Assembly: GCF_009707125.1 (NCBI RefSeq)
Contig: NZ_WLVL01000023.1
Location: 1 to 64,000, forward strand
Direction of reading: 5' to 3'
Origin: Arsenicicoccus cauae
Lineage (GTDB): Bacteria; Actinomycetota; Actinomycetes; Actinomycetales; Dermatophilaceae
Length of the DNA stretch: 64,000 nucleotides
Part shown: one piece after another, positions 44,199 to 52,774 of the stretch
Position numbering within the stretch: position 1 is the stretch's first letter
Layout: every line of letters starts with the position of its first letter
Program-made: the position numbers and the translations under genes
Notes under the pieces: generated by a model
What the model was told of the DNA's origin: nothing
Database searches by the model: none
The model's input: the letters and a program-made list of their open reading frames with translations, nothing else

Positions 44199-45206
44199 AT
44201 GGCACGTCGACCACCACCACCGGACCTGGAGCGGCTCGGGCGGATCACCGCGACCGAGGCGCGCGCGGGCGACCCCGCGTGGCGGATGGAGCTGCCCCGG
44301 CCGGCAGCGGTCGAGTCGCTGGACCACCTGCCCGACAACGTCGTGGAGCGCGTCTACGGCCCGGACGCGCTGGAGCGTCGTGGGCGGCTGTCGCCGTCCC
44401 CGCCCGAGGGCTCCGGGCGGCATCGTCCACCGGCGCCAGCGGTGGTGTCGCTGCCGTCTCGGCTGGTCGGCGCCACCTGGCAGCCGCGCTGGACGGCGGT
44501 GCTCGCCCTGCTCCTGGTGCTGGTGCTCGCGGGCGTCGCTTTCGGCGTGCGCGTGGCCATGGCCCGCAGCCAGGGGGAGCCCGAGCCGGTCCCGTCGGCG
44601 GGCGCGGACCGCGAGTCGGGTGACGGGGTGAGGCGGGGCGGGGCGACTGCAGTGGCGACGTCGTCCGGACGAGGCGGCGCGGCACCCCCCGCAGCGGTCG
44701 GCCCCGCGGCCGCACCGTCCCCGTCGTCCACCGGGGTGATCGTGGACGTCGGCGGCCAGGTGCGGCGGCACGGGGTGGTCCGCCTGGCTCCCGGGGCACG
44801 CGTGGTGGACGCGCTCGCGGCCGCCGGTGGGGCGCTGCCGGGGGCCGATCTCGGGGGCCTCAACCAGGCCCGGGTCCTCGTCGACGGCGAGCAGGTCTAT
44901 GTGCCGCGCCCCGGCGAGAGGGTCCCGGCTCCGGCCGGACCGTCAGGCGGGGTGCCGGCGGCGGGAGGCACGTCACCCAGCGGTGGCGGCGTGGCGGGTG
45001 GCGGGGCGCCGGGTGCCCCGGTCGACCTGAACGCGGCGACCGTCGAGCAGCTGGACACCCTGCCCGGGGTCGGTCCCGCCATCGCGGGCCGCATCATCGA
45101 GTGGCGCACCCAGCACGGCCGGTTCAGCAGCGTCGACGAGCTCGGCGAGGTGCAGGGGATCGGACCCAAGCTGCTCGAGCGGCTCCGACCCCAGGTGCGC
45201 GTATGA
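44199..45206 (+). CDS. comEA: ComEA family helix-hairpin-helix DNA-binding protein
   Basis: ComEA is the surface DNA receptor of natural transformation. The 335-residue product has a cytoplasmic N-terminus (about 100 residues), one membrane segment (VLALLLVLVLAGVAFGV), an SLBB domain (VIVDVGGQVRRHGVVRL), a Gly/Ala/Pro linker and a C-terminal HhH pair (LNAATVEQLDTLPGVGPAIA; LGEVQGIGPKLLERLRP). Start ATG 44199 follows TAGCGT (44186-44191) by seven bases, again leaderless-like. The stop overlaps comEC by four bases. Confidence 0.92.
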   Translation: MARRPPPPDLERLGRITATEARAGDPAWRMELPRPAAVESLDHLPDNVVERVYGPDALERRGRLSPSPPEGSGRHRPPAPAVVSLPSRLVGATWQPRWTAVLALLLVLVLAGVAFGVRVAMARSQGEPEPVPSAGADRESGDGVRRGGATAVATSSGRGGAAPPAAVGPAAAPSPSSTGVIVDVGGQVRRHGVVRLAPGARVVDALAAAGGALPGADLGGLNQARVLVDGEQVYVPRPGERVPAPAGPSGGVPAAGGTSPSGGGVAGGGAPGAPVDLNAATVEQLDTLPGVGPAIAGRIIEWRTQHGRFSSVDELGEVQGIGPKLLERLRPQVRV

Positions 45207-47869
45207 CGACCCCCCACCCTCTCCAACCGGGCCACGCGACCGGCGCCGGCGCGGCCGGGACACCCCCTGCCCGCGAGCTGCCGCAGTCGTCGGCGCCCGC
45301 CGGTGCACGGGAGGTGCAGGCTGCCCGCCGCCACGAGCGCCAGGACCAGGCCCGACGACTCCTCGGTCTCGGGCCCTCCCAGGGACAGGGACGGCGACCG
45401 TCGAGGTGGCTCGACGACATCCGCCCGCAGACGCCCTCGGACGTCCGTCTGCTGCTGCCGGCCTGCGTCGCGTGGGCCCTGACCGCGGCGCTGCTCGACC
45501 GGCCAACCTGGGTGCTGGGGATGGTGGCGTCGGCGGGCGTCGTCCTCACCGTGACGTCGGCGCGGTGGGCGGTGCGTCATGCGCGTCATGTGCCGCCTGT
45601 CCCTCCGGTGCCGCCTGTCCCTCCGGTGCCTCCAGTCTCTCCGGTGCCTCCTGGCCGCCCTGTGCCGCTGGGGCGTCCTGGGCTTGGCGGCCGTCGGTCA
45701 TGGGTGCCGGTCGTCGGGATCACCGGCGTGGTGGTCGCCCTGACGCTGACGGCACTCGTGGGGCATCGCGAGCTGCGGGGGGCGGGCACGGTCGACGAGC
45801 TGGCGGCGCAGCGCGCCAGCGTGCGCCTGACGGCGGAGGTCGTGTCGGACCCGCGGGTCGTGGGCGGTGGTGCCGAACGCGCTCCCGCGACGATGGTGCG
45901 GCTGCGCGTGCTCACCGTGCAGGGTCGCGGCGCCGTCAGCCAGGTCTCGGCACCCCTGCTGGTCTTCGGTGACGAACGCTGGGCCCAGGTGCGCTGGGGA
46001 CAGCGCCTGGAGCTGGCCGGCAGGCTCAAGCCCGCGGAGCCGGACGACGACGTCCTGGCCACGGTCGCCGTCCGCGGGCCACCCCGTGTCGTGGGGCAGC
46101 CCGGTGCGGTGCTCACCGGAGCCGAGCACGTGCGGGCCGCCCTGCGCGCCGCGGTCACCGGGGTGCCCGAGGACGCCGCCGGGCTCGTGCCGGGGCTCGT
46201 CATCGGGGACACGAGCCTGACGCCGCCCGACCTCACGGCGGACATGACCGAGGTGCAGATGAGCCACCTCAGCGCCGTCTCCGGGTCCAACGTCAGCATC
46301 GTCCTGGCCGCCCTGCTCGGTCTGTGCTCGTTGATCGGTCTGCCGCGCCGCCTGCGGCCGGTCGTGGCGCTGGTCGGCCTGGCCGGTTTCGTGGTGCTGG
46401 CGCGGCCCGAGCCCAGCGTCGTGCGGGCGGCCGTCATGGGGGCTGTCGGCCTGCTCGGCGTCTCCACCTCACGTCGTCGTGCCGCCCTGCCCGCACTCGG
46501 CGCCGCGATCGTCGTCCTCCTCTGCTACGACCCCTGGCTCGCCCGGTCCTACGGCTTCGCGCTGTCCTCGCTGGCCACGCTCGGGCTGCTGCTGTTCGCG
46601 ACACCGTGGGGCGAGCGCATCGGCAGGGTGCTCCCGCGCCAGATCCGTTCGTGGGGGCCGGCGCTCGCGATCCCGGTCGCCGCGCAGGTCGCCTGCGGAC
46701 CCGTGACCATCATGCTGCAGCCGTCGGTCAGCCTGGTCGGCGTCCCCGCCAACCTCGCGGCCGCGCCCTTCGTGGGACCGACGACCGTCCTCGGGATCGT
46801 CACGGCGGTGGTCGCCGTCGTGAGCGTCCCCGCGGCGCACGTCGTGGCGTGGGCGGCGGCCCTGCCGGCCTGGCTCATCGCCCGGGTGGCGCGCGTGGCG
46901 GCGGACGTGCCGTACGGCGCGGTGCCGTGGCCCGATGGCGGGCGCGGAGCCCTGCTGCTCGCCCTCGTCACCGTGATCCTGATGGTGAGCGGTCCCCGAC
47001 TGGCGTGGTGGACCCGCGCCCGCCCGCTCGCGGCGATCGCCGTCGTGCTCCTCGCCCTCTCGCTCGTCGCGCCCGTCGGGTCGACCGCATGGCCGGTGGC
47101 CGACTGGCGGATGATCGTCTGCGACGTGGGTCAGGGCGACGGGATCGCGCTCGCATCCGGGCCCGGACGAGCCGTCGTCGTCGACGTCGGGCCGGCCGAC
47201 CCCGGCATACGACCGTGCCTGTCCCGCCTGGGGATCGAGCGCATCGACGCCGTCGTCCTGTCCCACTTCCACGACGACCACGTGGGCGGGCTGGAGGAGG
47301 TGCTGGACGGTTGGCCCGTCGGCGCCGTCCTCGTGACCGCGACCCGAGACCCTCCCGACCAGGCGAGCCGGGTGGAGCGTCTCGCGGCGGACCATCGGCT
47401 GCGGCCGCAGGTGCTGGCGGCAGGGGACCGGCTGACCTATGGCCAGGTGCACGCCGAGGTGGTCGCGCCGACCCGTGAGATCCGAGAGGGGTCCGTGCCC
47501 AACAACGCCAGCCTGGTGCTGCTCGCCGACATCGGCGGCACGACCGCGCTGCTCACCGGGGACGCGGAGCCCGAGCTCGCGGCGGACGTGCGGACGACAC
47601 TGGCGCGCAGGGCGATCCACCCGCAGCTCGATGTGCTCAAGGTCGCGCACCACGGCTCGGCCAAGCAGGACCCCCGACTGCTCGCCGACCTCGATGCGCC
47701 GCTGGCCCTGATCAGCGTGGGGGAGGGCAATGACTACGGCCAGCCGGCAGCCGCGGCACTGACCACGTTGCAGCGCAACGGCTTCCACATCGAGCGGACG
47801 GACCGGTCCGGCGACCTCGCCGTGCTCGGGCACGGCGCTGAGCTGCGCGTCGCCCGGCGTGGGCGCTGA
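45203..47869 (+). CDS. comEC: ComEC/Rec2 DNA-uptake channel
   Basis: ComEC forms the membrane channel for single-stranded DNA during transformation. The 888-residue product has an N-terminal soluble part, DUF4131 segment, the Competence domain with about ten membrane segments (MSHLSAVSGSNVSIVLAALL is diagnostic) and a C-terminal metallo-beta-lactamase-like domain (DVGQGDGIAL, LSHFHDDHVGGLEEVL, KVAHHGSAKQD). A Val-Pro-Pro repeat at about residues 131-150 links the first membrane segments. In relatives holA and rpsT follow; here a minus-strand regulator does. Confidence 0.94.
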   Translation: MTTPHPLQPGHATGAGAAGTPPARELPQSSAPAGAREVQAARRHERQDQARRLLGLGPSQGQGRRPSRWLDDIRPQTPSDVRLLLPACVAWALTAALLDRPTWVLGMVASAGVVLTVTSARWAVRHARHVPPVPPVPPVPPVPPVSPVPPGRPVPLGRPGLGGRRSWVPVVGITGVVVALTLTALVGHRELRGAGTVDELAAQRASVRLTAEVVSDPRVVGGGAERAPATMVRLRVLTVQGRGAVSQVSAPLLVFGDERWAQVRWGQRLELAGRLKPAEPDDDVLATVAVRGPPRVVGQPGAVLTGAEHVRAALRAAVTGVPEDAAGLVPGLVIGDTSLTPPDLTADMTEVQMSHLSAVSGSNVSIVLAALLGLCSLIGLPRRLRPVVALVGLAGFVVLARPEPSVVRAAVMGAVGLLGVSTSRRRAALPALGAAIVVLLCYDPWLARSYGFALSSLATLGLLLFATPWGERIGRVLPRQIRSWGPALAIPVAAQVACGPVTIMLQPSVSLVGVPANLAAAPFVGPTTVLGIVTAVVAVVSVPAAHVVAWAAALPAWLIARVARVAADVPYGAVPWPDGGRGALLLALVTVILMVSGPRLAWWTRARPLAAIAVVLLALSLVAPVGSTAWPVADWRMIVCDVGQGDGIALASGPGRAVVVDVGPADPGIRPCLSRLGIERIDAVVLSHFHDDHVGGLEEVLDGWPVGAVLVTATRDPPDQASRVERLAADHRLRPQVLAAGDRLTYGQVHAEVVAPTREIREGSVPNNASLVLLADIGGTTALLTGDAEPELAADVRTTLARRAIHPQLDVLKVAHHGSAKQDPRLLADLDAPLALISVGEGNDYGQPAAAALTTLQRNGFHIERTDRSGDLAVLGHGAELRVARRGR

Positions 47870-47871
47870 CC

Positions 47872-47910
47872 GGGGTCAGGACCCGGGGTCAGGACTTGGG
47901 GTCAGGACTC
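47872..47910 (+). repeat. Three 13-bp tandem repeats at the comEC/LysR convergence
   Basis: Three copies of GGGGTCAGGAC plus two bases (CC, TT, TC) lie head to tail from three bases after the comEC stop into the stop codon of the LysR gene on the other strand. Each copy has TGA on the minus strand. It looks like local slippage or a rearrangement scar. Confidence 0.8.
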
Positions 47911-48819
47911 CTGGAACTCGCGGGCGCTGGTCTGCAGGGCGTCGATGGTGGCCTGGACGGCGGGGACCTTCTGCAGGTCGGGGGTGGTGATCGCCATGAT
48001 GTGGCGGCGCGAGGAGGGCGTGATGTCGCGGATCGCGGTGTGCGGGTTGACGGCTCGGCGCAGCATGAGGTCGGGGATGAGGGCCACGCCGAGACCGGCG
48101 CCGACCAGGCCGAGCTGAGCGACGTAGTCCTCGGTCTCGAAGGCCAGGTTGGGTGCGAAGCCGGACTCCGACGCGAGCCCGACCATGTGGACGCGGCAGC
48201 GTGGGCAGCCGGCCACCCAGGCCTCGGAGGAGAGGTCGGCCATGTCGACCGTCTCCTGCGCGGCGAGGGGGTGGTCCAACGGCAGCGCCAGGCGCACCTC
48301 GTCGACGAGCAGGGGCGTGGTCACGAGCAGGTCGAGGTCGGTGTCGTCGGCGGGCGTGGAGCCGTTCTCGTAGGAGAAGCCGACGACGAGGTCGCAGTCG
48401 CCCTCGCGCAGCGCCGCGATGGCCTCGGGGGGCTCGTTCTCGCTGAAGGTCACCGTCAGGTCGGGGTGCTGGCGGTGCAGGGCCGCGAGCGCCGGCGGCA
48501 CGATGGTGGCCGTCGCGGACGGGAAGGACATGATCCGCACCCGTCCGGCGCGCAGCCCCGCGATGGCCGCGACCTCCTCCTCGGCGGCGTCGAGCGCGGC
48601 CAGGACGCCACCGGCGTGCCGGGCGAGCACCTGCCCGGCCTGGGTCAGGCGCACCTGACGGCCCACCCGGTCGATGAGGACGGTGCCGGTGCGCTGCTCG
48701 AGGCGCCGCACCATCTGCGAGATGGCGGGCTGGGTGTAGCCGAGAGCGGCGGCGGCCCCGGTGAAGCTGCCCTCGTCGGCGATGGCCTTCATGACACGAA
48801 GTCCGGCGGCGTCGATCAT
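47902..48819 (-). CDS. LysR-family transcriptional regulator
   Basis: A 305-residue LysR regulator. The winged HTH is at residues 1-60 (LRVMKAIADEGSFTGAAAAL, GYTQPAISQMVRRLEQ), the effector domain from residue 85. ATG 48819 is preferred over the in-frame ATG 48837 because a perfect TATAAT ends six bases before 48819 and would overlap the longer form. A CPRC pair (residues about 184-187) in the effector domain could be redox-active. It is divergent from a sirtuin gene and shares a palindromic site with it. The target and ligand are unknown. Confidence 0.87.
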   Translation of the reverse strand: MIDAAGLRVMKAIADEGSFTGAAAALGYTQPAISQMVRRLEQRTGTVLIDRVGRQVRLTQAGQVLARHAGGVLAALDAAEEEVAAIAGLRAGRVRIMSFPSATATIVPPALAALHRQHPDLTVTFSENEPPEAIAALREGDCDLVVGFSYENGSTPADDTDLDLLVTTPLLVDEVRLALPLDHPLAAQETVDMADLSSEAWVAGCPRCRVHMVGLASESGFAPNLAFETEDYVAQLGLVGAGLGVALIPDLMLRRAVNPHTAIRDITPSSRRHIMAITTPDLQKVPAVQATIDALQTSAREFQES

Positions 48820-48825
48820 GCAGCG

Positions 48826-48855
48826 ATTATATAACAAGGTGTTATCGAATGTCGA
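48826..48855 (-). promoter_or_regulatory. LysR promoter with T-N11-A palindrome
   Basis: On the minus strand TCGACA (48850-48855), 18-base spacer, TATAAT (48826-48831), then six bases to the ATG. Within the spacer ATAACAAGGTGTTAT (48831-48845) is a perfect dyad with three central bases and fits the LysR T-N11-A box, so autoregulation is likely. About 55 bases further, CATACT (48900-48905) precedes the divergent sirtuin start by six bases. Confidence 0.72.
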
Positions 48856-48911
48856 GATTGCGACACGTGCGCCTATGGTTCGAGTCGCGCGTCGCCCGGC
48901 ATACTTGACGG

Positions 48912-49802
48912 GTGCAGCCCATGATCCTCGACCAGCTCGCCCGGCTCGTCCACGACGGCGGGGTCGTGGCGCTCACTGGAGCGGGCATGAGCACCGAGTC
49001 GGGGATCCCGGACTACCGCGGGCCGGACGGACGCCGGCGGGTCCAGCCGATGCAGTACTCCGAGCTGCTGAGCGGCCCCGAGGCCAGGCGCCGCTACTGG
49101 GCGCGGGCGTACGTCGGCTGGGAGCGGTTCACCGGCGCCCGCCCCAACGCCGGCCACCGGGCCCTCGCGGCGATCCAGCGGGCCGGCCTGGTGGACGGCG
49201 TGATCACCCAGAACGTCGACGGGCTGCACCAGCAGGCCGGCACCCAGGACGTGCTCGAGCTGCACGGCACCCTCTCGGTCGTGCGCTGCCTGACGTGCGA
49301 GGACCGCACCTCCCGCGAGGAGGTGCAGCGCCGTCTCGCCGAGGCCAACCCCGACTTCCAGGTCCACAGCGACGAGGTGCGTCCGGACGGTGACATCGCC
49401 CTGCCCGACGGGGTCGTCCAGCGGTTCCACCTGGCCCACTGCGTCGTCTGCGGGTCGGACGCCCTCAAGCCCGACGTCGTGTTCTTCGGCGAGTCCGTGC
49501 CGCGGGAGCGGGTCGACGAGGCCTATCGCCGGGTCGAGACCGCCTCGGCGCTGCTCGTGCTGGGGTCCAGCCTGCAGGTGATGAGCGGCTACCGGTTCGT
49601 GCGCCGGGCGGATGCGCTGGGCCTGCCGGTCGGCATCATCACCCGGGGGCGCACCCGGGGCGACGACCAGGCGACCTGGCAGCTGGACGCGCCGCTCGGG
49701 CCCTCCCTCACCGGGCTCGCGCGACGCCTGGGGATCGACGACGACCTGGGTCCGGTGGTCGACGGGGAGTACGCGACGGGGCTGCCGCTCGGCCTGGTAT
49801 GA
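48912..49802 (+). CDS. NAD-dependent protein deacylase (sirtuin)
   Basis: A 296-residue Sir2-family enzyme that removes acyl groups from lysines using NAD. Motifs: GAGMSTESGIPDYRG near residue 22 (NAD site), TQNVDGLHQQAG, the catalytic histidine in ELHGTLSVVRC, and zinc cysteines in CLTC and CVVC. VLGSSLQVMSGYRFV closes the NAD pocket. Start GTG 48912 lies six bases after CATACT, a leaderless arrangement. Divergent from the LysR regulator, which may control it. Confidence 0.92.
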   Translation: MQPMILDQLARLVHDGGVVALTGAGMSTESGIPDYRGPDGRRRVQPMQYSELLSGPEARRRYWARAYVGWERFTGARPNAGHRALAAIQRAGLVDGVITQNVDGLHQQAGTQDVLELHGTLSVVRCLTCEDRTSREEVQRRLAEANPDFQVHSDEVRPDGDIALPDGVVQRFHLAHCVVCGSDALKPDVVFFGESVPRERVDEAYRRVETASALLVLGSSLQVMSGYRFVRRADALGLPVGIITRGRTRGDDQATWQLDAPLGPSLTGLARRLGIDDDLGPVVDGEYATGLPLGLV

Positions 49803-49878
49803 CGGCCGGCAGGCGCAGGTCGGCATACCGGACCGCCGGTGACGACCCTGTGTCGGTGGTCTGTGATGGGGTGGGCCC

Positions 49879-51207
49879 GTGAGCGAATCCTCATCCTGGC
49901 GCACGCCTCTCGACCCATCACCGCAGGCCGGCCGCGCCGCCTCGGACCAGCTCGACGCGGGCAAGCACCAGCGACCGGGCAGCGACCTCGGCAGGCCCGT
50001 CGAGGTGCCCTGGGTCGAGCGGCACGGGACGGGGCTGTGCCTGTCCGGCGGCGGTTACCGGGCCGCGATGTTCCACCTCGGGTCCACGCGACGGCTGGAC
50101 GAGCTGGGGGTCCTCGGGCGCCTGCGCACCGTGTCGGGCGTGTCGGGCGGCTCGATCATCGCCAACCTGCTCGGCGACCCGCGGCTCGGGTGGCCGCGCG
50201 ACGGCGCGGGCGGTGAGCGCCTGGAGGGCTTCGAGGAGCTGGTCGCCGGACCGGCGCGGCGGCTGGCCTCGACCAACGTCCGCACGCCGGCGCTTCTGAG
50301 CCGCCTGCGGCCCGACCGGTGGCTGGTCCAGGACGGGGCGGTGCGCGCCATGGCCGACGGGTTCGCCCGCGAGATCGGCTGGTGGGCCACGCCGTTGCGC
50401 GACCTCGGGGTCGTGGGAGCCGCCACCGTGACCGGGGCCACCGACGTGGCCTACGGGGTGGACTGGCGGTTCTACGACCCCACCGCGGTGCGCCCGGGCG
50501 GGTGGATCGGGGACTACCGGCTCGGCTTCGGCCCACCTCCGGCGTGGCTGCGGGTGGCCGACGTGGTGGCGACGTCCTGCGCGTTCCCGCCCGTCTTCGG
50601 CCCGTGGCGCCTCGACGGGCGCGGGCTCGACCTGCGCGGCGGGGTCGCGGGACGCGAGCCGTCCTCGACCCGCGAGGCCATCCGCCGCAGCATCCCGCTG
50701 TCCGACGGCGGCGTCTACGACAACCTCGGGCTCGAGCCCGTGTGGAAGGACCACGCCGCCGTCCTGGTCTCGGACGGCGGCAACGTCTTTCGCGCCCGCA
50801 CCACCCGCACGCCGCTGGGCCAGATGCTGCGCACGATGTCCATCGCCTCGGACGGCGGCACGTCGGTGCGGCTGCGCTGGCTGCACTCCTCGATGAGTGC
50901 GGGCGAGCTGGCGGGCGCGACCTGGGCGCTGGACGAGGTCGTCGGCTATCCACCCGACGTCGTCGAGCTCGTCAATGCCATCCGCACCGACCTCGACGCC
51001 TTCTCGCAGGGGGAGCAGATGGTGCTCGAGCGGCACGGCTACCTCGTGACCGACGCGTTGCTCCGGGAGCACGCGCCCGAGCTGGTCGCCGTGGAGGCGG
51101 CACTGGACCCGCCCCACCCCGAGGTGGCCGACCCCGAGGTGGCGCGCCGGATCTTGCGCGGCTCCGACCGGCGCACGCTGCTCGGCCGCCCGCGCAGCAC
51201 GGCCTGA
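49879..51207 (+). CDS. Patatin-like phospholipase
   Basis: A 442-residue patatin-domain protein, a serine lipase or phospholipase acting by a Ser-Asp dyad. The oxyanion motif LCLSGGGYRAAMFHLG is near residue 55, the nucleophile elbow GVSGGS near residue 88, and the dyad aspartate in LSDGGVYDNLG near residue 277. CAFPPVFGPWRL is also typical. No signal peptide is seen. Start GTG 49879. Substrate unknown. It stands 76 bases after the sirtuin gene and converges on the aldehyde dehydrogenase. Confidence 0.88.
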   Translation: MSESSSWRTPLDPSPQAGRAASDQLDAGKHQRPGSDLGRPVEVPWVERHGTGLCLSGGGYRAAMFHLGSTRRLDELGVLGRLRTVSGVSGGSIIANLLGDPRLGWPRDGAGGERLEGFEELVAGPARRLASTNVRTPALLSRLRPDRWLVQDGAVRAMADGFAREIGWWATPLRDLGVVGAATVTGATDVAYGVDWRFYDPTAVRPGGWIGDYRLGFGPPPAWLRVADVVATSCAFPPVFGPWRLDGRGLDLRGGVAGREPSSTREAIRRSIPLSDGGVYDNLGLEPVWKDHAAVLVSDGGNVFRARTTRTPLGQMLRTMSIASDGGTSVRLRWLHSSMSAGELAGATWALDEVVGYPPDVVELVNAIRTDLDAFSQGEQMVLERHGYLVTDALLREHAPELVAVEAALDPPHPEVADPEVARRILRGSDRRTLLGRPRSTA

Positions 51208-51229
51208 GCCCCGCCTGGGTCGGGTCTGT

Positions 51230-51283
51230 GAGGGGTCACAAATGTGCGCGACACGCCGCGTGACGGGGCATTCGTGACCCTTC
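51230..51283. terminator. Bidirectional hairpin between convergent genes
   Basis: Fifteen-base arms GAGGGGTCACAAATG (51230-51244) and CATTCGTGACCCTTC (51269-51283) pair with one mismatch and one wobble around a GC-rich 24-base loop. It lies between the patatin and aldehyde dehydrogenase stops and probably ends both transcripts. Confidence 0.6.
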
Positions 51284-51304
51284 GGCGTTGCTCGCCCGGG
51301 ACGT

Positions 51305-52774
51305 CTAGAAGGGGTAGGTCGCGATCCGGCTCTGCATCGTCACCCACTGCAGGTGGCAGAAGGTCTCGAGGTTGGCCCGGGCGCCGCCGAAGCGGCCGCC
51401 GCTGCCGGAGGCCTTGACCCCGCCGAAGGGGATGACCGCCTCGTCGTCCACCGTCTGGTCGTTGATGTGCAGCATCCCGGTCTCGATGCGGTCGGAGAGC
51501 TCGTATGCCGCGAGCGCGTCACCCGTGAGGACGCCCACCGACAGGCCGTACTCGCTGGCATTGATCAGGTCGATCGCCTCGTGCACGGACTCGTAGGTCG
51601 TGATGGGGGCGACCGGGCCGAAGATCTCGTCGGTGAACGCCGGGCTCTGCGCCGCCACCCCGGACAGGACGGTGGGGCGGTAGAAGAGACCGTCGTAGGT
51701 GCCGCCGGCGTCCAGCCGTGCGCCACCGTCGACCGCGCGCGTCACCACGTCGTGGACGCGGTCGCGCTGGCGCTCGTCGATGATCGGGCCGAGCGCGTTG
51801 GACGGGTCGGTCGGGTCGCCGACGGTGAGCCGTTCGGCACGTGTCGCGAGCGCGCGGGCATAGTCCTCGGCCAGGGAGGCGGGCACGAGGTGCCGCCCGG
51901 TCGTCATGCAGATCTGGCCCTGGTGCAGGAAGGACCCCCACGCCCCGGCCGAGGCAGCGGCCTCGACGTCGGCGTCGGGCAGCACCAGCAGGGCGTTGTT
52001 GCCGCCCAGCTCGAGGTGCACCTGCTTGAGCAGGCCGCCGGCGGTCGCGCCGATGCGGCGTCCGACCGCCGTGGAGCCGGTGAACGACAGGCACGGCACG
52101 TGCGGGTGGGCCACGATCGCCTCGCCCAGCTCGCCACCGCCCGGCAGGACGTGCAGGAGCCCCGCCGGGAGCCCGGCGTCGGCGAAGAGCTGGGCGAGCG
52201 CCATACCGCCGGCGACCGTGGTGCGCGGGTCGGGCTTGAGGACCACGGCGTTGCCGAGGGCGAGGGCCGGCGCGACCGAGCGCATCGACAGGATCGCCGG
52301 GAAGTTGAACGGCGACACGACCCCGACGACGCCGTAGGGGACGTAGCGCGCGACCGACAGGCGGGGCTTGGCCGAGCGCAGCACCTCTCCGTAGGGCGCG
52401 GCAGCGGTCGCGGCGGCCTCCTGGAGCTCGGCGACGACCAGCCCGACCTCGAAGGCGGCCTTGCCCTGACCGGACCCCGCCTCGCGGACCAGCCACGGCG
52501 CCAGCCGGTCCGGGGCGGCTTCGAGCAGCTGAGCGGCCTTGTGCATCACGGCGGCTCGCGCGGGGTAGGGCTGCGCCGCCCACTCGCGCTGGGCGTCGCG
52601 GGCCTGCTCCACGGCGCGGTCGAGGTCCTCGGTGGTGGCAGTGCCGACCTGCCCGAGGGTCTCGCCGGTCGCCTTGTCGGTCACGTCTGCCGGACCTCCG
52701 GAGCCGTCGATCCAGTCGCCGGACCAGACCTTGCCCTCCCAGGGCGTCGTCGCGCTCGTCATGGTTGCGGTCAT
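51305..52774 (-). CDS. Aromatic aldehyde dehydrogenase (benzaldehyde/vanillin type)
   Basis: A 489-residue NAD(P)-dependent aldehyde dehydrogenase. Motifs: VSPFNFPAILSMRSVAPALA, FTGSTAVGRRIG, the catalytic glutamate in HLELGGNNALLVL, the catalytic cysteine in LHQGQICMTTGRH, and EIFGPVAPI. The HQGQICMTT form is common in benzaldehyde, vanillin and salicylaldehyde dehydrogenases. ATG 52774 overlaps the pobA stop (ATGA); ATG 52762, twelve bases after a GGAGG, is an alternative start. With PobA it would convert 4-hydroxybenzaldehyde to protocatechuate. Substrate is inferred from context. Confidence 0.83.
   Translation of the reverse strand: MTATMTSATTPWEGKVWSGDWIDGSGGPADVTDKATGETLGQVGTATTEDLDRAVEQARDAQREWAAQPYPARAAVMHKAAQLLEAAPDRLAPWLVREAGSGQGKAAFEVGLVVAELQEAAATAAAPYGEVLRSAKPRLSVARYVPYGVVGVVSPFNFPAILSMRSVAPALALGNAVVLKPDPRTTVAGGMALAQLFADAGLPAGLLHVLPGGGELGEAIVAHPHVPCLSFTGSTAVGRRIGATAGGLLKQVHLELGGNNALLVLPDADVEAAASAGAWGSFLHQGQICMTTGRHLVPASLAEDYARALATRAERLTVGDPTDPSNALGPIIDERQRDRVHDVVTRAVDGGARLDAGGTYDGLFYRPTVLSGVAAQSPAFTDEIFGPVAPITTYESVHEAIDLINASEYGLSVGVLTGDALAAYELSDRIETGMLHINDQTVDDEAVIPFGGVKASGSGGRFGGARANLETFCHLQWVTMQSRIATYPF

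Noticed and set aside
48819-48837. LysR start at the upstream ATG 48837
   Set aside because: It lies within the TATAAT promoter region; ATG 48819 is at leaderless distance from that hexamer.
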